From positions 44,026,275 through 44,090,274 of the forward strand of contig OZ005649.1 in NCBI GenBank assembly GCA_963930645.1: a stretch of DNA of 64,000 bases, given 5' to 3'. The translations under genes and the position numbers were made by a program. Under the pieces are notes generated by a model. That model was not told where the DNA came from, did not search any database, and saw nothing but the letters and a program-made list of their open reading frames with translations. This stretch comes from Salticus scenicus. Lineage: Eukaryota; Arthropoda; Arachnida; Araneae; Salticidae. Shown piece by piece: positions 45,161 to 59,100 of the stretch (within the stretch, counting starts at the first letter, position 1; each line of letters opens with the position of its first letter).

Positions 45161-48100
45161 CTAAAAAATAAAATATAATTAGTATATTAAAATTTAAAAG
45201 AATTTTATAATGATAAATATAATATTTCAATTTAAAGAAACATTCATTATTACATACAATAATTAATCAAAACTTAAAAAAATATAATGAAAGATGAAAC
45301 ATTGGTCGTAATTTGACATGTTTACAAAAATAAGAAACTGTGCCAAATTCAGTAAATATATTACTTTAGTTAGACTGAAGAGATCTTGTTTATTTTGAAG
45401 TTCATAAATAAATTTTAAACTATTAAAAACCATTCCATTCATATTTTCTTCTCCTTGACTATTATAATTTAGCACCCCTCCCCCCCATTTTTTTAAAACT
45501 ATTTTTCATACATGACAGTGGACTAAAAGGTTACAAGGATAATAATAATAATAGTATAAAAAAATATATTTAAACAATAGACATAAAATACAAATGAAAA
45601 TTAAAAGGCACACTTGCCAATCAGTTTTTATATATTCACCAAGTTTATTTAGGCATACATCTGAGAGCTGAACCAACTTGACATTCTTCAAAAATTCAAA
45701 ATTTCTCATCTCAGCCTGTTAGAAATCCCTTCCTTGTTGAGTGAGTCAATTCTGAACATATCACAGCCCAGAGAAAACCTTGTGCTGAAAATTACTCCAT
45801 CAATTCCGGAAAGATAAAATAGTGACAGTATATAAAATCTGGGTAATATGAGGGAGATGGAGTGTGGCACTAGACTTCTCACTTGAATTTTTTTTCAGTA
45901 TTTCTGAGCTTGGCGAGGAATACAGGGGTTGAAACAACCTAATACGCAAAACCCCTGAAAACTGCTAATGGCATGCATAATGAATGGCCGAGAAACCTTA
46001 TTAATGAGATGTTATAAGGCTAATATTAAAAATATTTATTTATATATATGAGTGATATCTGGATAGTTCTTAATACATCGTATGGCAAATTAAAAATAAG
46101 AAATTTCTTTAAAAATGAAAAAAAATGACATTAAATTTAGAGACAGCAAAAAATTTCAAAAACCCTGAATTGAGGGATAGACCCTGAAAAGTTTTACTCC
46201 TTGATATATGGGGTCTGGCATTGATACACAATATATTCACACCACCGGTAAACATAACATACAGACACATTCTTTGTCCATACGAAAGAAATCACACTTT
46301 GCACCTCCAAGAAAGATAACTTTTCTAAGTGTGTTTCAATTACTCTGACTGTCTGAGAGCTTACACTGTCTACCTACACAACTGCTATAAGACACCACCT
46401 TTCTGGCTAAAAAATATTTCCTTCACAATTATTTCAAATGCTACTGCTTGTAACCACCTTCTTTTTTTGATTAACCCTCATAAATTAAAAATCTACTTCC
46501 AAGAGTCAATAATTAAATATTAGTATAGTATTATATATATTTTCCTTTGTAGTAATATAAGATATTAATAAAATGTCTATAAATAAAAACCACATGCTTT
46601 GCAAGATCAATAGTATAATTTAATATGTATAAAAATTATTTAATTTGGCATGTCTATGTTTGAACATTATTAACAATTAAAGGGATGATCAGTTATTGTA
46701 ACTGGCAGCCAAATACCATGTTATTTATTAGTAGAATAACTCCTTACTAGGCATAAATTTTAAATTATTCGATTTTCTCATTATGAAAATCCACAATATT
46801 TAAATTAATCCTTCTACTTTAAAAATTTAGGTATTTTTTTGGTAGTTGGTATTACAGACAGCTTTGAGATCTATAGTTACAATGACTTTTGTCTCAAATG
46901 ATCAATGTTATATAAACTCACAATAAAAATTCAAAATTTCTCATACCGCATATAAGGAAGGATATCACAAACATTAATGCCTGCACCAGAATTAAGCCCA
47001 AGACCTAAGTCCCAGAAAGCAGCTCCCTGCTGATTGAATCACAGATCAGCAGAAATTTGTATAAAATTTTAAAATCTGGTTCAGTAGCATTTATTTACAT
47101 ATTTCTTTTAATGAAAACAAAAGATACCACACCAGACTGCAAAGTTTAGTTGAAATTTACTTTTTAAATTTTTAATATTTCATTTTGAAGCTACACACTT
47201 AGTTCATTTTTGACATTTTAAAACTTCAAAATGAAATACAGTCGAACCTTGTTAATGTGAACACTGTTAACATTACTTTTAACATGAACTGTTTCTGCAA
47301 TCCCCCTCAACATGAATATTAGTTTAGTAAGTTATATGAAGATTAGTTACTGATACCATGAACTACTGTACTGATAACATGAACAAATTTTTTATCCCTT
47401 TGAGATTCACGTTAACGAGGTTCGACTGTACTAAATATTTTTAAAATAAATGTTTTAGAAATTAGAGATTCATTTAATGGTTATGAATTTTCTGAAAATG
47501 GAATTAAATTAAAAAAAAAAATCTTAATAGTGTAATTCTATTTAACAAATTTCCCTACAGAATAACATGGGATTTGACTACAAGTAAACATTGGTGACAC
47601 CTTCCTTTTAACAACAAGAGCAAAAAAATCTTAAACTTGCATTAAGAGTTGATACACACATGTGTGTGATTGTGCATATTAATTTGGAATTAAAAAATAT
47701 AATAATAAAATAAACAGATTACTAAATACACAAAACTGTTTAGAATAATTATTCAGAAAGAAAGTATAACTATTTAAAATTATTCGTCTATTTAAATGTG
47801 ACAATTTTGTTTTAAATGGTGATAGAAAATAAATAAATAAAAAAAGGTTATTACTCAAATTAAAATTGATTATTTATCTAGCAATAATATTCTTCAACAG
47901 CGACAGTCATTAAGATATTGTATTCAAATTAGATGAATCTATAATTGTTCTAATTATAAATGGAATAATATATTAACTATAACTTACTAATAATTTAATT
48001 TTGACCCAAAATTAAACTATTTATTTCAATGAAATAGTTTTTAAAATGAAACGAATATCTGACAAAGCCTTCTGTTGTTAAAAAAAACCAGCAGAGACAG

Positions 48101-48597
48101 CTTTGAATTTTAATAACTATATTTATCTGATAATCTTAAATACATAGCAGTTATACGAGTTTCTTTTTCCTTTATTATTTTTTATATTAAAATACAATTA
48201 AATAAAAGTTCTAATAGAATTATAAAAAGCTTATTATAAATTTTTATTAATATTTTAAGTCCGGCTTATTTACAGATTCTTTGGCATTTAGACAATCTTT
48301 GATGAAACCACAGAAAATGATTTGGTCATGTAAAAAAAAAAAAAAAAGTATACGATCGGCTTTATTCCTCTGAAAACAATGCAATAATTCATAAAATTAT
48401 TATAACTGACAATATGTTTTATAGCATTCATAAATATTACGTTAAATCAAAATATACTTTTAAATGTCAACTTTTACAAATTATATTTTATTAAATATAA
48501 AAACAATCACAATTTTAGAAAATCTACATTCAGAATGACATAACGGTATATATCAAGTGTAATTTAAGAAAATAAATATTTTACAGTAGTACATTAC
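45161..48597 (-). other. Presumed 5' intron of the GTPase gene
   Basis: Between the acceptor before the coding start and a possible 5' untranslated-exon donor (AAG then GTAATG, minus strand, 48600-48592). No coding exon is visible. It contains a TA-bordered miniature element at 47239-47428. The untranslated exon is an inference from the donor match and from the island upstream. Confidence 0.35.
47239..47428. mobile_element. 190-bp TA-bordered MITE, pogo/Tigger-like ends
   Basis: The left end CAGTCGAACCTTGTTAATGT and the inverted right end CAGTCGAACCTCGTTAACGT differ at 2 of 20 positions. Both are bordered by TA (47237-47238, 47429-47430). Ends of this form belong to pogo/Tigger-type Tc1/mariner relatives. 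No coding capacity. Confidence 0.85.
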
Positions 48598-48619
48598 CTT
48601 ATACTTAATCTAAAAATAA

Positions 48620-48860
48620 ATATATATTTTTTTATATATAATTTTAGCGTCGGCGACGATGAGTAAAAAGTCGGTCCACCAACAAAGGGTAAGTTCAGCG
48701 TTGCTCCCCATTCTCCCCGGGCTCCTCAAAAATGACGTCACGAATTTCACCCGGGAAGTTGTGTGGGGAGAAGATTTGCTGAACGCCTTTGGGGAGTTCA
48801 CTCAATCAACCAAACAATAACAAACATGGCGGATATCGTCAATATTTTGTGTATATTTTA
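48620..48860. promoter_or_regulatory. Candidate bidirectional promoter island
   Basis: A GC-richer, CpG-containing block in an AT-rich region, between the GTPase start (minus) and the TBC gene start (plus). It contains CGTCGGCGACG (48648-48658), a CCCCGGG, a CRE palindrome TGACGTCA (48733-48740), CCCGGG, and AACATGGCGG (48823-48832), which resembles a YY1-type motif often found at transcription starts. The motif 'gctgaacgc' occurs here on both strands. A second island with the same motifs is at 57210-57440. Confidence 0.55.
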
Positions 48861-49027
48861 AAAGATTCAAAAAAGAAGCATCACAAATAATAAATAGCTT
48901 AAATAAAAGGAATTATCTTCCAAGAATAAGATATCATATGAAAATTATAAAAGAAATGGATGATTAAACAAATTTCAGGAGATATTTCATACTAAATCGT
49001 GAAACAGAAGCTGTTGTTAGAAGCATG
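48826..49027 (+). CDS. TBC gene exon 1: 5' UTR with a uORF and the start codon
   Basis: The exon ends ATG at 49025-49027, directly before donor GTATGT, so only the initiator Met is coded here. An upstream ATG at 48826 opens an 11-codon uORF ending at 48861. The 5' boundary is an estimate set at the ATGGCGG motif. Confidence 0.5.
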
Positions 49028-52000
49028 GTATGTTTTTTAAATCGTATTTTCAGACGAATTCTTTTCTTTAGTTTAAATTATTTTACACTGAGAAGTATTT
49101 GAGCGGTTAAATCACATTTTTTGGTTTATGTTGGTATTATTTATACAGGTTTCTTTTTTGTATTTTGCATTAGATTAAATAGCACTTGTTAATTGTGCAG
49201 TTGTACTAGTGTGACTTCGTAATGCATATCATATTTAACAGATTCATACTTCGCATGTTAATTTGGTTTTATGTATTACTATCGTTTGAAAAAAATGTAA
49301 TTTCCTATAATATGTACATGCTAATGTTTTTATGTTGGAATTTAAAGTACTACTAAATTTTATGGATGATCAAGTTTACATTGAAAAGATTGAATTAAAA
49401 CCGGATACTTTTCATCACGTATATGTTTTATTGCGCCTTATTCAAAAAATAAAATTGTGTTCAATTTTTTAGAATGTTATCTATTTTATAATGTATTTAA
49501 AATTGATTGTTTTAAGTAAGTAAGTACTTTGGTTTATGAAATATAATAAATGGTATCCTGATTAAGAAATATTACATTCTTATGAAGTGATGCTGTGTAT
49601 GTAGTGGAGTGACTATTAATTGTAAATTAACATTTAAAAATTTGTGTGTGTGGAGAAAATTTTTCAATCATTGAATAAAACCAAAAATAAAAGAAAAATT
49701 TAAAAGTCTCAGAGAATGTAGTGATTTATGCTTTATGCATTTATACTTTGTTTTTAGCATAAGCATAGATTTGATATGTTGTCCTTGGGAATCGAAAACA
49801 TACATGACATGTGTATATTTTCATGGTTTTGTACTGATTGTTCCCTTAATATACCTTATCAAAATAATCAGAATTTTTCAGAGGAATCAAGTATGTTTGT
49901 TAAATAAATTTGTGATCTCTTCTTTTTCACTAAGGACAACAGATATTATATATTATTCTTAGCATATTTATCACATTATAAAATTTTGCAATTTAAACTT
50001 TAAATGTAGTTATATAATGTAAACTTGATCAGGCCTGGGATTCTCGAGTACTCAGTTGCCTTTAATCTTAAAACACCAAATACCAATGAAAACTTGATCA
50101 TCCATAAAAAAAAATGATAAATACTACTTTAAACTGTAAAAAAAAAAAAGATCCAACTCGCATTTTTTAAAACAACTGAATCTATAAAATCTGAAATGTA
50201 TTGTGAAGTTTGGCTAATACAACTGCAATTAACAAGTTTACTTTAATGTAAAAAAGGAATAAATGTATATAAATACCAATATGAACCGAAAAATGTGACT
50301 TTTCGTTCATTTGCTTAAGCACGTCCAGTATAAAGTACTAATAAAAACTAAAGAAATGTGTTCAACTGTAAATACAATTGAAAAACAAAAAACTAATATT
50401 TTCACAAGAGCTTCTATTTCCTGAGCCTAAAAAGTGTCTTCGGAAATATGATGAATCTTTCACTTCTTTTATAATGTCGCAAGCATGCAATCTAATAGTG
50501 CAATTCACATTTATAAGGGAAAATTAGTCTGTTGGTCCACTTGGTGCTTTTTTTTTTTAAATTGTTAATATTGTACCGCAGTTATAATAGCCCATTGGTG
50601 GCATAAGATAGCAAGCTTTTCAGTGATCTAAATAATCAACAAAACATGTTGGAAAAAAAGCAGTTTGATCAGAAACAAACATAGAAAACAAGAAAAATCA
50701 TCTTCAATACAATTTTTAATAATTTTACTAAAAATTATGAAACTATAACATCCAATTAGAAAGAAAATGCTATAAATCTTTATCGACTACTAGCAAAGCA
50801 CCGGTTCGGGAATGTACCGATTTCCGAATGTGGGAAAAATTTCAAAATCAAACTCGATATGTACAAAATTCGGCCTGATGCTGCCTGCGTGCAAAGAGAT
50901 CGAAGTTTGTTAACGAAACCATTTTTTAATTAATGAAATCAATGAAGGTAGTGAATCAACGAAGGCTTTTCTTGCTTCGCTGGTCACTATATTTAAAGAA
51001 AACTCTTTTTCTATATCGTTTTACAAACAAAAATAAAATTTAAAGACATGAAATTGCTTTAAAGCCCGCTTTGGTTTCCCGCTGCCTTTGGTAGTGACCC
51101 ACTCTTTCTCAGGTGTCTGTCCCTATTGCCTGTGACAATAGCTTACCAGTGTGCTTCCATTTGGGTGCTTATCAGATGACAGTTTCGAAACGCTTGGCTT
51201 AAAGTGGCTTTTACGAAAGTGGAGTCCTTGGCGAAAAATGTCCGATCTATTTTAGCATCAAAATTTAAAAATTACCCAGGATTATCAATAAGTAATGCTC
51301 TTTAATTTAATGCTGAATTAGCTTTTATGCCAAGTGCGATTCATCCGTGTCAAAAACATACTATTTAAACAAAAGGGGAAAAAACCTAAAATTGAGGTAA
51401 TATTTTTTTACGCCATGTGCAAGAGCAAATTTATTTAAAAAATTTTTTGCGTGAAAGCATATTTCATTTTATGTTGAAAAAAAAAAAATAATAATAATAA
51501 TTTTTTTTTTGGCAACAATTAAAAATTTAAATGTCCATTTTAAAAGCTTTTACCAGGTTATTATTTTCACGTTTTAATTAATTAAAAAAAAATCTAATGA
51601 AAGTTTCGTTACAAATAAGAGGGGCATTTTTTCTGAATCCGTCGGTTTAATTAACTTATCGATCGGACTATTAGATTTTTTAAAATTAACTAAAGTATGA
51701 AAATCTGGTAGCAACTTGCATCAACACACAGACAGAGTCAAAAATCTCAGCCATTTATTTATAGAGAAAATAGCAAGCTTTGCCCGCTTCGCTGGACACA
51801 ATATTTAAATGAGTTGTCAAAATTCCATATCGTTATTAATTAACCTGAGTTCCCGTTGTGTTCGGTAGAGATTTTTCTCGCTCGCAACGTGAGGAGTCCA
51901 TGTTCCCACTGCTTTCGGCAGCAACTTTCCCGATTCTTACTTCCCCTTCCCTAGTGGCTAAGCTCAAAGTTTTGCGAAATCTCGACAAAGTACATATTGC

Positions 52001-55000
52001 GTACACCTAATAAACATCCACACACCAAAGTTCGCCATTCTAAGATAATTTAAGGCAAATTCAAACGTAAAAATGTATTTTTACACGTGTTTATAGCCCC
52101 CTCGTCCTCAAGTGTGTAAGGGGAGGGGGGAAATTCATAAAATCCCATTACAATAAGTGTCGGATACATATAAACAATTTACGCACCAAATTTCGTTACC
52201 ACAGATCCCATAGATTTCCAAAGACAAATTTACTGCTAAAAGGGGGGAGGGGGTTATGGTCTTGAATATGCTACTTTGTAACCCCCCCCCCCTGTAAATC
52301 ACAAAAAAAGAAAATGTGTCTTTGGAATTACCTTTGTAAAATCTTTAGTAAAGCTCTACTAAAAAATCCGGAATTTCTGAAATTTCCCCCCCAAAAACGC
52401 GATTTTTCCCCTCTCTTTTTTAAGAATCAAGAATTAAAAAATGGTATTTGTTTTATTTATACTCAATTTTAATCTCACCATGTACAATTTCTTCAGCATG
52501 AAGCAATTTTGGGCCGCGTTATGCTTACAAACGTTTTTTTCTTCCTGCCCTCCAGGGGAGAAGTGGGGGTATTTCGATAAATCCCGTTTTTTTAGTTGTC
52601 GGATACATAAAAAAATTCAAGCACCAAACTTCATGACCGCAGCTCTCATGAATTTCCCAGGACAAATTTAGCACTAAAAAGGGTGTCTTAAATTTGCGCT
52701 TTGTAACACATACCATACCCCCCCCCCCCCCCCAACCAAAAAAAAAAATGGCAGGTGACAAAAAATTAAAAACGTGTTTTGGAAATATCCTAAAGAAGTC
52801 GCATGGCTGTTTTTTACATCTTTGTTCCATTCTTTGGAGAGTTTTACTCAAAAATCCAGAATTTGCAAAATCCAGAATTTTTCCTATAACTCCTCTTAAA
52901 ATTCGGAATTTCCTAAATCGCTGATAATGTTTTAATTCTACTAATGTGTAGTCTCCCCTTGTGCAATTTCTTCACTGTGAAGTAATTTGGAGCTGAGATA
53001 TGTTTACAAAGGTGCTTTTGCCTTCTGTCCCCCTTTGGGGGGGGGGGGGGGGAATGGGGGTAATTTTGATAAATTCGTTACTTTAGGTGTCCATTATGGT
53101 GTATGTACAATCCAACCACCAAAATTAGTGACCGCAATTTCCATAGATTATTCATAATGAATTTAGCACTAAAAGAGGTGTCTCGAGTTTGCCCCCCGTA
53201 ACACCCCCACCAAAAAAAAAAAAAAAAAAAAATTGGAAATATCCTAAGGAAGTTGCATAGCCTTTTTTCAATATCAGGAATATATTTCAATATCATATTT
53301 CCTGCCAAAAATTGATTTTCCCCCTCCCTTGCATTAAAAATCAAAAAATTATAAATCACAGATAATGTGTCATTTGTTCTCATGTCTAGTCTCCCCGTGT
53401 GTAATTTCTTTACTGTGAAGCAATTGGGAGCCTAGTTATGCTTATAAATGCATTTTTTTTTTTTTTTTTTTTTGCCCCCCACCCTCCTGCGAGGCACTGT
53501 TGGAATTCCGTCCAGCCATTCTTGAGTGATACCTGGACAAACATGTTTTTGTCTTTTGCCCCCCCAGGGTAGAATGTGGGAGGAATTTCTGTAAAGATAG
53601 TAGCCCATGTCCTATTCTAGACTATTATCTATCTCTGTACCAAATTTCATCCAGATCCATTTAGCCGTTGTGGCGTGATTGAGTAACAAACATCCAAACT
53701 TTCACATTTATAATATTAGTATACAGGGTGTCTACTAGGTCATGAAAATTAAGAACAGGTCATGAAATTTGACCGTCGGTTTGAGTCACGTATTGGTTCA
53801 GGTAATCCAATTTTACTGGTCGGGTTGAACAATTTTTTTCTCTTGCAGTTTGGATTGAGTTGATTGAATTTTTTTTTCTACGAGTCGGGTCGACTTGAGA
53901 ATATCTTTCAAAATGATTTCATTAACGGGCAAAAACATAATTCGGCAACGCATCATTTGGTGCATTGTCGCTTTGCTTGTAGCTCTCGTGCCCACTTTGT
54001 TCGCCTGATGAATGGTCGTGTTTTTTTTTCAACCCGAAGCAATTGTTGCGAGTTTATTGCATTTTATGGTGTTTATTCATAGTTTTGTACTTATTACTAA
54101 ACTTGAAGCACATTTTTTAACACTTGAAGTACACAACACACCTAAATGATTAAAAATTATTGTTTATCCATTTTTCAGATTTTAAAACTTTTAACTTGGT
54201 GCATTAGTAATTACATTTTAAAGCATTTACCAGTTTTATAGCAATAAAAATTTACTTTATAACTTAAATTTCAAGATTTTTAGATGAATCATTAATTTTC
54301 ATTTTAGGTTTTGAGTCGGGTGTGGGTCATTAAAATTCTCTATTATGAGTTCATGTCGATTTTCAGATTACTATTATTTAGTAGCGTAAATATATAAACA
54401 TGATTATAAACCTAGTATACTCATTTGTATCTTTAAAAAAATTATTTTCTATGAAAATCTACAGTTGGATATGTCGATAAAAAAGGTCATGAAAATTTTT
54501 TTGAGGTCATGATTTTTTTTTCTGTCAAGTCAGTAGACACCCTGGTATAGATTGTTAATATATAATTTCAGGTTTTAACGATGCCAACAGGAGGTTGTGT
54601 TGTTTTCCTCATATGCGATTTGGCGAGAAAAAGACCACTACATTTGGTACGCTTATCGCCCATTCTTAACTAGACCTGAAAATTGTAAACATTTACAATT
54701 ATATTCAAACACAACAAAATCCTTCAGATTAGTAGAAACAATAAGACACAAGTAATCTATCTATCAACATTGAAGGATCAAAATAAGGGTGATTCTATAT
54801 ATGGTATTTTCAGGTTTACATAATATCGGTTGACTTTAGTTTAATAATATTGACAGGCTTTAGACATATGCGAGTTTTTAATAATTTAATCCATGATTTA
54901 AATCGTTAAAAATCTTTATGCATAAATAAAGTTTAGCAATTGAATGAAAATGTACTAATTGATATTTTAAATTAAATCTGTCTATTGACTCACAAGATTT

Positions 55001-56153
55001 TTTTTTTTTTTTTCAACTAAAGTGAAAGTAACTATAAAATTAAAAATTTATAGAAGTTTTTGATAAAATACACGTATAACTTTAAAATGCTCCAAAAAAA
55101 AAAAAAAAGGTGGGGGGGGGGAGGGAGGGACAAATATATGAGAATAAGGAGCAGTAGATGATAATCCCAAAATAAAAGTTTTGCATAGTTGGCAAGTATG
55201 ATATAATTACGAAAAAATATTCCTGTAATCAATTTAAATGATATGCAGAGGGGAAATGTGTTTAAAAAAAAAAATACTAACTTAAAATAACGTCCGAGAT
55301 TATTCATCGTTAACACATAGCTCAAATGAAGATGGTAAAAAACACTGCTTTTTTAAAACAAGTGGAAATAAGTACTAAAATTATTTACTGTAAAAAAGCC
55401 CCGCATGCAAAGGATTAATCCACTTTTCAGATTTTTAACTTATTACAATTACATTTTTAATTCTTTTAAAAATAATTTACCAACTGTGTGACAATAAATA
55501 CAATTTTACCTTATTTTATCCTTGAAAAAAGTTTTTCATGATTTTTAGATGAATTATTAATGGTCTTATAGTTTTTGGGTTTGGATATAAAGAAAGCAGG
55601 TGTGGGTCACAAAAATTCTCTACTGCGGGATCGGGTCAGTTTTCAGGTTGTTGAAAATTTTTTTGTAATCTCTTTAATTTGTAATATTTTAATCTCTCCT
55701 AAACAAATCTTATTTTTGACTTAGACTTTTCTTCTTTAAGTATTTGTAATTTCTTAAGATTCTGTAAAATTCTAGGCAGTTCACAGCACAAGGTAATGAT
55801 ACTCTTTTATTTTTATTTTTTCCTGTCTGGAAAGATTTAGTTTTTTCTTTTTTTTTTAAGTATGACAGATCTTACTATTTCCTTCAGACAAAACTGTAAA
55901 CAGTAAAAATCAGCAAATATAAGAAATTGACATGTATTGCCCTGTTAAAAAAAAGGGCATAAAAAATGAATTTAAAAGAAAACGTATATTTTTTTAAGTT
56001 ACAATGATAAAAAAAAATAATAAATAAATACGGTTAACTCTTTGTTAACAGGCATTCAACTAACAGGATAATTTCAAGAAACACTTTCTTTTTTCCTCAC
56101 TAATAAATTGTTTTAAAAAATTTGCTGCTTTTTGTAAATTATAAATAACTGAG

Positions 56154-56186
<33 letters not shown>

Positions 56187-59100
56187 AAAAAATAATTTCA
56201 TTATCATAAAAACATGGAAAAGTATATATCATAATACTCATACTTTATTCACTGGATTAAAAAAAAAAAAAAAATGTGTTTCTCACATCGTAAGAAAAAG
56301 TAAATTGCTATACTAGTTAACTAACTGTGGCATTTAAGTATAACAGTAAGGACTTTGTGTAAAACATCATTCAATATAGCAATACTTTGAAATTAATCTA
56401 AAGAATGACATGTAATTTAACAATCTATTTTTCTTTATTTAACTTATCAAAAATTTTTAAACATTTACAACTAAATTCAAACATAAAATTCTTCAAATTA
56501 GTACAAACAGTGGGACACAAGTAAACTAAAGATCTCAAATGCATTTAATAACTTAACATATCTACCAACATAGGATCAATATAAGGGTGATTCTATATAT
56601 GGCATTTTCAGGTTTTTACATAATATTGATTGGCTTCAGTCTAATAACTTTGGCAGGTTTTCGACATATGCCAGTTTTTAATAGTTTAATCCATGGCTTA
56701 AATTGTTAAAAAAAAAAATGCATAAATAAAGTTTAATAATTAAATAAAAATCTAGTAATTATTATTTAAAAATAATGCTGTCTATTGAGACGCAAGATTT
56801 TTTTTTCCCGGCAAAAGCGAAAATCACTGAAAACTTAAAAATTTAGTGAAGTTTCGCATAGTTGGCAAGTATGATAACGAAAAAATATTCATGTAATCAA
56901 TGTAAATAATATGCGGAGTGGAAATGTGTTTTAAAAAATAAACACGTTAAAACATAGCTCATTTAAATCATGTGATGAAGATGAGAAAAACACTGCTTTC
57001 TTAAAAACAGTGAAAATACGTATTAATTATTTACTGTACGAGTTTTATATTATGAAAATATTTTATTACTTTTCTTAAAATGTAATGTAATATACTTTTA
57101 TAGTCTGCCGAAATTAATCAAAGTTAATTGCATTAATAAAATTTCCAATAAAAAAAACACACAATGCAAAATAATTATGATTCTGTTGACAACGCTTTGG
57201 TTGACAAACAAGCACACACGCATGCGCGTTACACGTCACGAGACCAACTCCCCAGAAAATCTTCCAAGTTCCCGTAAAAAAAGTCTGGGTAAAATGGGAA
57301 CATCCCGTGCTCCCCAGACTGGTGCGCTGAACGCCTTGGGTTACCCACAAATGGTCACGTGATGACATCGCTGAACGGCTTGGGGAGATCCCGGGGAGAC
57401 CGGGCTTCCCGGGAAGCGACTGCTGAACTCAGCCAAATATTCCGGTTGTGAAATAATTTTCTGTAATCCTTTCAGAAGATACGGGTGGAGCAAACAAATG
57501 ATTAGCTATTTTTAACTCATTATTAAATAGTCTTTTTGTAAATAGAAAAAGAACATTTTTGTTTTTGTTTATTTTAAATAGTATTTTTTGGAAATATAAA
57601 AAATTAAAAAGAAATTATAAAATTGATTTATTCCTTAAAATTATCAATATATATGCATATTTACCGAAGTTATCGCGCTGTAATTTTTCTCTATCTGATT
57701 CTCTATATATAACTGAATCAAATAAATATTATTTAATTATTTTATTACATATGATTATTTATATAATAATGAATTTTTTGCCGAACCGCGGAATTGGTAT
57801 TAACTGTCATGTATTAACTGTTTATAATCTGAGTAGAGTCAGAAGAGTAAACAAATGTCAAATTCGGGTTCTCCCTTTTAGTAGGCGCAATCATTCGATG
57901 ATTAAATCGGAATAATAGTAAGTTGCATAAATAAAATGCAGCTTTTCTCTGCAAAGCTAGATTTTCATTTATTTCAAAATTATGCTTGAAATATTATTTT
58001 AAGATAACTGATTTGCATTGGATAAAATTTTATTTGTTGTTTGCGCTTTTTCACACGCATTTGAATAACCCTTGAATTATCTTATAGGTTTCTCAGGGTT
58101 CAATCTCGTTCACCCCAAAATTTTTATCTTTGTAGGTCAACATGATTTCAGATCTGCAAATAAATTCGGTTATTGAGAAATCTCATAGATATCTAGATAT
58201 GATTAAAACTCAAAATTTTTCTTCCTGAAATTTCTCTGCATTATTTCCTTATATAAAAACAGCATTTAATGAAAATTAATTAATTTTTGCATGTTTTTAA
58301 ATTTATTGTTGGCTTGTGTGAGTTATAAAAAGTGTTTTATCATTTGAGTAGTCTATTTTATTTTAGTTATTTTTTTGTGTGTGCACGTCATTAAATATGT
58401 AATAATAACAGAGGTATTTTATTTTATTTTAAAATTGTTTCTAAATAGTTCAGTAAAAATTTAAAATACTATAGTAGTAATATTTAATTTATACTTTTAT
58501 TTCTTTTGGTAGGTGCACAATACAAATGATGCAATGACTTTCTTTGGTCTTAATCCAGAATATGTTGATGCTAAGAGTATCGAACGTTTATGTTCATCAT
58601 ATCGAGAAGAAAATCAGGCAGCTTCAGCAGATTTAGCTGCTGTTTCATCTACATCTGATTTAAAACAGGTACAATGCATGTTATTTTAATTCTGTAATTA
58701 AGAATAATGAAAACTGAGACAGATAAAATACACTAAAAATATACATTTAAAATATTAAAAACACAGGACTTAAAATTTTTCGGACTTAAAGCGTAATAAT
58801 TATCCCTCTCGCTGGCTTAAAAGAAAATTAAAAGAGTATGACTTAAGGTATGAATAAGGATAATCATAAAACTAATTCATCTAAATCACCTAAATCGTTT
58901 GTTACTATTCCTTACTATAAAAGTATTTCTGAATCTATTGCCAAAGTTTTACGCACTGTTAATTTATCTGTTTCCTATAAACCACAATTTCTAATTCGTA
59001 ATTTCCTTTCTAATTTTAAAACTGTTATCCCCCCCTCCTTTTCCCGTACAGGTGTTATTTATAATATCCCTTGAAAGTCTTGTAGTTCGGTTTATATTGG

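Noticed and set aside
48659..48820. A 53-codon frame on the plus strand in the promoter island, with a consensus GTAAGT donor inside it
   Set aside because: It overlaps the GC-rich motif block shared with 57210-57440 and resembles no protein. A small coding or uORF role cannot be excluded, but nothing supports it.
52525..53383. Frames with poly-Gly, poly-Pro and poly-Phe
   Set aside because: They translate long C and T tracts of the tandem array at 52080-53560.
57559..57915. A 118-codon frame on the plus strand in TBC intron 1
   Set aside because: AT-driven composition (Ile, Tyr, Asn, Lys), no family resemblance and no splice context.
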